DNA of 7,502 nt from Candidatus Njordarchaeota archaeon. GTDB lineage: Archaea > Thermoproteota > JANJXX01 > Panguiarchaeales > Panguiarchaeaceae. The number at the start of each line of letters is the position of its first letter. Positions within the stretch are counted from its first letter, which is position 1. Location of the stretch: assembly GCA_029855985.1 (NCBI GenBank), contig JAGSHR010000185.1, positions 1 through 7,502 of the forward strand, in the 5' to 3' direction. The position numbers were made by a program, and so were the translations under genes. Shown here piece by piece: positions 1-4,336 of the stretch. Below the pieces are notes generated by a model. It did not search any database and was not told the origin of the DNA. It was given only the letters and a program-made list of their open reading frames with translations.

Positions 1-1332
1 TATTCTCAAGTTGAATTTATCTCTGAGTTTTTTTAGGATTCCGAAACCATGACAAGAGTTGCATTCTTTAATGATTCTAAGTATCAACTTTTTGGTTCTG
101 CCGATTTCGCCTTTACCATAGTCTTGGAACGCTTCCTCCATAAACCTGATCAATATGTCTTTTTCTTTGCTTGGGATTGATCTAAGAAACGCAAAGTTCT
201 TCAAGCCACCACCAGTTAGCACGGTAACAACGTTATCTGTTGAATCGATAACCCCGTCGTTTATTAATTGTTTATATGCTAAGAAGACTGTGGCAGAAGC
301 AGGTTCCAAAAGTAAACCGGTTGATCTAATTATCTCGTTAAGATACTTTAAGACCTCGGTTTCCTTAACAGTGAGTTTGATTCCCTGGTTAAGTTCCAGA
401 TCCCTACTTACAACACTTAAATGCGTGGCTTTAATGGGGCATAAGTCGAGGAATGATGCGGATTCAATAGGGAAAACACGTTTTTCTTCTCCTAACAAAT
501 TTGGTTGTTTGCATTGGTCAATTTGAACTGACACAAACTTGGTTTCTATTTCATCGATTATCCCTACTTTTTTGAATTCATTAAAGCCTCTCCAGATACT
601 GTGGAAGAGGGCTCCGCTGCCTGTGGGGATTATAATGAAGTCTGGTTGGTTCCAATTTAACTGTTCTATTATTTCAAAAGCAATGGTTTTTAACCCCTCG
701 TTATAATATGGATTACCTGTGTCAATTAGGTATGTTTTTTTCAAATTCTTAAACTTCTCTAGTGCTTCCTCGTAATTATTTGCAAGCTCTATATCCGCAT
801 TATATGCTAATATCTGGTAAAGTTTCCCTAACTCGATTTTCCCAACTACGATAATGTGAGATTTAAGATTAGCCCTTCGAGCATATGCCGTAGTTGATAC
901 TGCCAAGTTTCCGGAGGAGATAACGGTTAAAGTTTTGTAATTGTGTTTGATTGCATTAAAAGTATCTAAAACGACTCCCCTGTCCACGAATGATCCAGTC
1001 GGGTTTAGGGTTTCATTTTTACCGAAAAGGTTTAAGCCACCTAGGTTTTTTCCCAGTTTTCTAAGGTTTAACAGTGGAGTCCATCCTTCTCCAAGCGTTG
1101 GTAGTTGAGTTATCTCTCTTGGTGCTATTGGGAGTAGTTCAATGTATTTTAACATGCTTGGTTTTCTGTCAGAGAGGGTATCTTTATTGATTGTTCGTTG
1201 GATGGTGTCATAGTTGTAAATTGGTTCGAGTGGTGCACCACATTTAGGACATGTGTTTAATTCTATGCTCTCATATTCAGAGTTGCATATGGGGCATTTC
1301 AAGTGAAATTTGCGTTTCTCTATGTTTATCAC
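1..1332 (-). CDS. Threonine-synthase-like PLP-fold protein with zinc ribbon and C-terminal PadR-like winged helix; catalytic Lys missing (3' end off window)
   Basis: The reading frame is open for 444 codons from a GTG at 1332 to the left edge. An in-frame TAG lies immediately before the GTG, and no other start precedes the zinc ribbon. Residues 13-31 form a CPIC...CPKC zinc ribbon typical of archaeal threonine synthases. Residues 79-379 follow the fold-type II PLP enzyme pattern: LGEGWTPL, KNETLNPTGSFVDRG (105-119), SSGN (139-142), PTGSGA (236-241), EPASA (343-347) and LTGGGLKN (372-379). Threonine synthase converts O-phosphohomoserine to threonine using a PLP Schiff base to the Lys in SFKDRG; here that residue is Val116 (codon 985-987). 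The glycine-rich phosphate loop, usually near GNAGN, is also altered. From about residue 412, TKKLILRII...HGFGILKKLRDKF resembles the start of a PadR-type winged helix, truncated by the window edge. It is probably a non-catalytic, possibly regulatory paralogue. The fold call is secure; the function is inferred. Confidence 0.88.
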   Translation of the reverse strand, partial: MINIEKRKFHLKCPICNSEYESIELNTCPKCGAPLEPIYNYDTIQRTINKDTLSDRKPSMLKYIELLPIAPREITQLPTLGEGWTPLLNLRKLGKNLGGLNLFGKNETLNPTGSFVDRGVVLDTFNAIKHNYKTLTVISSGNLAVSTTAYARRANLKSHIIVVGKIELGKLYQILAYNADIELANNYEEALEKFKNLKKTYLIDTGNPYYNEGLKTIAFEIIEQLNWNQPDFIIIPTGSGALFHSIWRGFNEFKKVGIIDEIETKFVSVQIDQCKQPNLLGEEKRVFPIESASFLDLCPIKATHLSVVSRDLELNQGIKLTVKETEVLKYLNEIIRSTGLLLEPASATVFLAYKQLINDGVIDSTDNVVTVLTGGGLKNFAFLRSIPSKEKDILIRFMEEAFQDYGKGEIGRTKKLILRIIKECNSCHGFGILKKLRDKFNLRI

Positions 1333-1351
1333 CTATGTATAGGCTAAAACC

Positions 1352-1359
1352 TATATATT
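1352..1359 (-). promoter_or_regulatory. Archaeal TATA box for the threonine-synthase-like gene
   Basis: Read on the minus strand, AAATATATAG (1360 to 1351) is a good archaeal TATA element. Its centre lies about 24 bp upstream of the GTG at 1332. Archaeal transcription usually starts about 25 bp downstream of the TATA centre, so the mRNA should begin at or within a few bases of the start codon (leaderless). The left arm of the palindrome at 1357-1376 overlaps its upstream side, where TFB would contact the BRE. Confidence 0.6.
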
Positions 1360-1376
1360 TAGAAATGCATCTAAAT
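1357..1376. promoter_or_regulatory. Candidate operator: 20-bp palindrome between divergent promoters
   Basis: The sequence reads ATTTAGA, then a 6-bp spacer AATGCA, then TCTAAAT: two perfect 7-bp inverted arms. It overlaps the upstream edge of the minus-strand TATA box and ends 2 bp before the plus-strand TTTAAA box. A dimer bound here could block both divergent promoters. Size and symmetry suit a dimeric winged-helix repressor. The arms are AT-rich in an AT-rich spacer, so chance symmetry remains possible; no binding protein is proven. Confidence 0.45.
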
Positions 1377-1378
1377 GA

Positions 1379-1384
1379 TTTAAA
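1379..1384 (+). promoter_or_regulatory. Archaeal TATA-like box for the ECF transporter operon
   Basis: TTTAAA within GATTTAAAG is centred about 24-25 bp before the GTG at 1406, the spacing expected for a leaderless or near-leaderless archaeal mRNA. It is a weaker match than the opposing box. No other promoter is evident between 1406 and 4336, where the genes touch or overlap, so it probably drives all four transporter genes. Confidence 0.5.
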
Positions 1385-1405
1385 GCTAACTAAAATAATA
1401 TCAAG

Positions 1406-1927
1406 GTGATACAGTTGGAAGAAATTGATTACAAAAAACTATCGCTTACCGTTGTGTTTATAGCTGTTATATTTGTCTTTACTTTAGCAATAGTTCTACC
1501 AATACCAGCAACGCAAGGATACTTTAACATAGGGGAAATAGGGGTTTACCTCGCAGCACTTATAGGCGGACCGTTCGTTGGCGCCGTCGCTGGAGGTGTT
1601 GGATCAATGTTAGCTGATTTAGTTAGCGCTCCAATATATGCACCTGCAACTCTCGTTGTTAAGGGGGCAGAGGGTTACGTTACCGCCAAACTCTTCAGAG
1701 TACTAAAGGAGAAATTTCAAGCTAAAAACTGGGTTGCTGCCCTATCATGCGCGGTCGGTGGGGCGATAATGATCACAGGGTACTTTATATACGAAATTTT
1801 CCTAACCAATCTAGCAAGCGCATTAGCTGAAGTTCCGTACAATGTTTTCCAAGTTATAGTTGGGATAGTTGTAGCGGTGCCAGTGTACTTTGGGTTATTA
1901 AGGATGGGCTACAATGTTGAAGATTAA
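1406..1927 (+). CDS. ECF transporter S component (substrate-binding membrane protein, riboflavin/HMP-type family)
   Basis: This 173-residue, very hydrophobic protein should be the vitamin-capturing subunit of an ECF importer in the cytoplasmic membrane. Membrane segments lie roughly at residues 12-34, 41-70, 78-98, 108-132 and 143-166. The signature is the run from GYFNIGEIGVYLAAL (38-52) through GGPFVGAVAGGVGSMLADL, APIYAPATLVVKG and a late ITGYFIYE...LAEVPYNVFQVIVG. This matches the S-component family annotated as riboflavin or HMP transporter (PF07155/DUF1393-like). Substrate cannot be read from sequence, and automatic riboflavin labels in this family are often untested. It is the first gene of the S-A-A-T operon and its last 14 nt overlap the first ATPase gene. 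Start taken as GTG 1406; TTG 1415 is an alternative that shortens the N-terminus by three residues. Confidence 0.88.
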   Translation: MIQLEEIDYKKLSLTVVFIAVIFVFTLAIVLPIPATQGYFNIGEIGVYLAALIGGPFVGAVAGGVGSMLADLVSAPIYAPATLVVKGAEGYVTAKLFRVLKEKFQAKNWVAALSCAVGGAIMITGYFIYEIFLTNLASALAEVPYNVFQVIVGIVVAVPVYFGLLRMGYNVED

Positions 1928-2735
1928 AAACCTTTGGTTTAAGTACGGTTCGTCAAGGGACTGGGTGCTAAAAAACATTAATTTATCTTTTTCCTCAACA
2001 GGTTTATACCTGGTATCTGGTCCAAGTGGTTCTGGTAAATCTACCTTGGCCAGAATAATTGCAGGTTTAATCCCAAGGATTTATAGGGGAGTTCTGAGGG
2101 GAGTAATTGAGATAGATGGGGAAGCGATTGATCCTCAAACGGATTTTGATAAACTTACTGCCCGTGTAGGTTTTCTGGGTCAGCAACCGGAGTTGTACGC
2201 CTTTTCATCAACAGTTAAGAGGGAGTTAATCGATTCACTAGAATACTCCGTTGATTCGCGCGATGAAATTTTAGATGAGCTGGAAAAACTGGTAATCAAG
2301 TTTCAGTTAGGTGATTTGCTTAATAAACCTCTCACGGAGTTAAGTGCTGGTCAACTTCAGAGAGTTGAGATTGCCGCTCTCTTTGCGAGGAATCCTAGAA
2401 TATTGGTGTTGGATGAGCCCCTTTCGCGCCTTGATCCTCCAACAAAAGAGATTATTTCTGATTTGCTAAGCGAATTGAGCAGAGAAAGGTTAATCATAGT
2501 GTTTGAGCATGACTTAGAGTTACTACTTTATAGAAGCAAAGAATGCATAGTTTTAGATAACGGTATTGTCAAATCTCAAGGAGACCCTAGAGAAGTTGTA
2601 TGGCAAATGAATAGTGTGGACATCCCGCTAATCGCCGAGTTGTTTTTAGAGTTAAAAAAAGAGTTAAACATGGAGATCAAACATCTTCCATTAACTATAG
2701 AAGAAGCCCTCAAAGTGCTGGAAAGACTGATGTAA
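1914..2735 (+). CDS. ECF transporter ATP-binding protein, first subunit (EcfA-type, intact motifs)
   Basis: This 273-residue ABC ATPase should power the ECF complex from the cytoplasmic face. Every motif is present: A-loop Tyr11 in WFKY, Walker A GPSGSGKST (36-44), Q-loop in FLGQQPE (87-93), signature LSAGQLQRV (143-151), Walker B ILVLDEP with catalytic Glu168, D-loop SRLDP, and H-loop His199 in FEHD. The C-terminal LIAELFLELKKE...LPLTIEEALKVL (239-268) is the extra helical segment typical of EcfA proteins. ATG 1914 lies inside the S gene (14-nt overlap) with a weak GGATG-type ribosome site just upstream, implying translational coupling. It shares the N-terminal pattern WFKY.S.DW with the next gene, including the identical 12-bp stretch TGGTTTAAGTAC at 1935-1946 and 2758-2769. 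The two are paralogues that probably pair as a heterodimer. Confidence 0.93.
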   Translation: MLKIKNLWFKYGSSRDWVLKNINLSFSSTGLYLVSGPSGSGKSTLARIIAGLIPRIYRGVLRGVIEIDGEAIDPQTDFDKLTARVGFLGQQPELYAFSSTVKRELIDSLEYSVDSRDEILDELEKLVIKFQLGDLLNKPLTELSAGQLQRVEIAALFARNPRILVLDEPLSRLDPPTKEIISDLLSELSRERLIIVFEHDLELLLYRSKECIVLDNGIVKSQGDPREVVWQMNSVDIPLIAELFLELKKELNMEIKHLPLTIEEALKVLERLM

Positions 2736-2736
2736 A

Positions 2737-3528
2737 ATGTTCAAATTAAGCCACGTATGGTTTAAGTACCCCATTTCGAATGATTGGTTATTCAAAGATC
2801 TTAATCTAGAGTTGAATGCGTCGTCTGTCGCGATTATAGGGGCTAATGGATCGGGGAAAACCACGCTTTTAAAGCTATTAATGGGAGTGGAGAAACCCGA
2901 AAAGGGCGTTATACTCTTTGATAATAGAAAGTTAACGAGAAAGATGGCTAATAAATACTTTTTCTTTGTGCCTATTAACCCTAGAAACGTGCTACTTGGG
3001 CCAACAGTCAAAGAAGAATTAGTTAACTCATGTGGAGGTAATTGTGACATAGGTGATGTTAAAAATGTTTTGGAGATGTTTGGTCTAAAAGATAAAATGG
3101 AAAATAAGATTCTCCATTTGAGCGAAGGCGAGTTGAGAGTCGTTTCCGTTCTGTCTGCGTTGCTTAGCGGTAAAAGATATATCTTTATGGATGAACCCAC
3201 AATAGGTTTGGACAGCAAATATAGGATGATCTTGATTGAATTGTTTGAAAAATACAAGGACAGGAAATTTATTGTGGCCACCAATGATATGAGGATCATC
3301 CCTGGTTTTGAAGAGGTAACACTCCTCAACAAGGGAGAAATAGTGTTTAAGGGCTCTCCAACGAGGTTTTTCCTAAGTGCTTCTAGTGAGACCAATGAAA
3401 ACTACCATTTCTACCATCCCTTGGCAGAACTATTAAGGAAAGTTGGCGTATTTAGCGATGTGGATTCACTAGATGTCAATGTTGTGGCCAAGACGTTGTT
3501 AGATTTGATCAAATCAAGTAAAAGGTGA
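2737..3528 (+). CDS. ECF transporter ATP-binding protein, second subunit (EcfA'-type, degenerate Q- and H-loops)
   Basis: This 263-residue ABC ATPase begins 1 nt after the stop of the first ATPase gene and should be its heterodimer partner. Walker A GANGSGKTT (35-43), Walker B YIFMDEP with Glu153, and D-loop GLDS (157-160) are intact. Three positions are unusual. The Q-loop reads FVPINPRN, putting Ile80 where ECF ATPases have Gln before NP. The signature is LSEGE (128-132) rather than LSGGQ/E. The switch His is Asn183 in VATNDM, where relatives have ATHDM. The ATP site built from this subunit's Walker motifs may therefore bind ATP but hydrolyse poorly. The C-terminus (HPLAELLRKVG...VNVVAKTLLDLI) is shorter and less canonical than in the first subunit. 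Gene identity is firm; reduced activity is inference. Confidence 0.92.
   Translation: MFKLSHVWFKYPISNDWLFKDLNLELNASSVAIIGANGSGKTTLLKLLMGVEKPEKGVILFDNRKLTRKMANKYFFFVPINPRNVLLGPTVKEELVNSCGGNCDIGDVKNVLEMFGLKDKMENKILHLSEGELRVVSVLSALLSGKRYIFMDEPTIGLDSKYRMILIELFEKYKDRKFIVATNDMRIIPGFEEVTLLNKGEIVFKGSPTRFFLSASSETNENYHFYHPLAELLRKVGVFSDVDSLDVNVVAKTLLDLIKSSKR
3523..3528 (+). promoter_or_regulatory. Ribosome binding site of the T-component gene
   Basis: AGGTGA overlaps the TGA stop of the second ATPase gene and ends 7 nt before ATG 3536. It matches the archaeal SD (complement of the 16S rRNA 3' end) and supports ATG 3536 over the internal ATG at 3545. Confidence 0.6.
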
Positions 3529-3535
3529 ACGCTTT

Positions 3536-4336
3536 ATGTCATTCATGTTGAAGAGCCTATACTTGGGATTCACATATAGAGACAAAAAAACCTTCCTTCA
3601 TAGAACTCACCCAGTTACTAACCTGCTTGTATTCACTCTGATGGCTGCAGTAACTGTTCTCCTAGATTTAAGGGAAATAATTTTTGAGGCGTGTTTTTTA
3701 GTGGGGATGATCCTTGCATCAGGTTTAATGAGAGAGGAACTTGAAACGATTAAAGCTGTTTCTATTCCATTATTCGCGTTCACGATTATAACCTATTTTT
3801 ACTATGGGTTAAACAATGCACTCATTGTCTTTTTTAGGGTGCTCAATATAAGTTTCTCTTTGTCAATAATGTTTTTAACCATTGATTTTGAGGAACTAGC
3901 ATCGTTTTTTAACAAGTTTGGGGGGTTAGGAAGAATAGTTTCCCTTATAGCAATAGCATCTAATATTGTTCCCTTAGTGGCGAAAGATGCTAGAGATACT
4001 TTGGATGCTTTATATCTCAAGGGGGAGATTCGGGGTCATCTTTTTAGGCCGAGAAATCTTATTGTTTTTGTCACTGTGTTCTTGTCTTCCATATTGTGGA
4101 GAGTCAACTATTTAACTGAGGCTCTCTACATTAAGAAATTCGGGGTGAGAAAAAAAGTTATTTACTTGGAGAGAGTCTTCAATTGGAGAGACATTTTACT
4201 ATTAACCACATTAGTGATCTTTCTCTCAATAGAATTCCTTATGGGCGTTGATTATCTCGTATTTTGCTTAGAAAAAATGTTTAAAGTTTTGGAGAATTAT
4301 CTTTTCCAAATTTTAACTCATTTCTACCACTTATAG
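3536..4336 (+). CDS. ECF transporter T component (EcfT/CbiQ-type membrane protein)
   Basis: This 266-residue membrane protein should be the scaffold that couples the two ATPases to the S component. It starts 7 nt after the second ATPase gene behind a good SD. Hydrophobic segments lie at about 27-44, 46-63, 74-92, 97-116, 133-149, 173-190 and 218-236. The N-terminal FLHRTHPVTNLL matches the opening of EcfT/CbiQ proteins (usually hxldPrtKl). Two amphipathic coupling helices normally each carry an Ala-Arg-Gly/Ser motif that docks into an ATPase. The first is recognisable as KDARD (150-154), but at the second, expected ALEARGFG, the sequence reads ALYIKKFG (196-203), with Lys in place of Arg. The C-terminus after residue 240 has no recognised features. 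The family call is good from topology, motif remnants and operon position. Confidence 0.88.
   Translation: MSFMLKSLYLGFTYRDKKTFLHRTHPVTNLLVFTLMAAVTVLLDLREIIFEACFLVGMILASGLMREELETIKAVSIPLFAFTIITYFYYGLNNALIVFFRVLNISFSLSIMFLTIDFEELASFFNKFGGLGRIVSLIAIASNIVPLVAKDARDTLDALYLKGEIRGHLFRPRNLIVFVTVFLSSILWRVNYLTEALYIKKFGVRKKVIYLERVFNWRDILLLTTLVIFLSIEFLMGVDYLVFCLEKMFKVLENYLFQILTHFYHL
4324..4336. other. Convergent 3' overlap of the T-component and protease genes
   Basis: The plus-strand stop TAG occupies 4334-4336, and the minus-strand protease stop TAG occupies 4326-4324. The two coding regions therefore share 13 bp tail to tail and leave no terminator space. Any termination must occur inside the opposite gene. 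Short T-runs are available: T5 at 4353-4357 on plus, T6 at 4277-4272 on minus. Transcripts would carry antisense 3' ends. Confidence 0.85.

Larger units (their letters stand above)
1327..1411. repeat. Mirrored AGGTGATA motifs at the two divergent gene starts
   Basis: AGGTGATA occurs on the minus strand at 1334-1327 and on the plus strand at 1404-1411, so the divergent region is bounded by an 8-bp inverted repeat. GGTGAT is complementary to the 3' end of 16S rRNA, but here it also contains the GTG start codon of each gene. For the transporter gene, a TTG at 1415, 4 nt after GGTGAT, is a possible alternative start. For the threonine-synthase-like gene no ATG, GTG or TTG lies at suitable SD spacing, which favours the internal GTG. 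Confidence 0.4.

Noticed and set aside
155..526. Plus-strand 123-codon ORF
   Set aside because: It is antisense to the threonine-synthase-like gene, whose frame holds recognisable motifs throughout; the plus-strand translation has no family character.
985..987. Sequencing error as explanation for the missing lysine
   Set aside because: GTG differs from AAA or AAG at two or more positions and the flanking codons are canonical, so a single miscall cannot restore Lys.
1332..1343. Short inverted repeat CCTAT-GT-ATAGG at the threonine-synthase-like gene start
   Set aside because: Arms are only 5 bp in AT-rich DNA and it overlaps the start codon; weaker than the 1357-1376 palindrome. It could be a secondary site but is not supported alone.
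1333..1405. Riboswitch (FMN, TPP) upstream of the ECF operon
   Set aside because: Only 73 bp separate the divergent starts, most of it promoter sequence, and the TATA spacing leaves essentially no leader RNA.
2691..3395. Minus-strand 234-codon ORF
   Set aside because: It mirrors the second ATPase gene, which carries Walker A/B motifs on the plus strand; the minus product is low-complexity with no domain.
3802..4020. Minus-strand 72-codon ORF
   Set aside because: It lies wholly inside the T-component gene on the opposite strand, with no start signal or family match.
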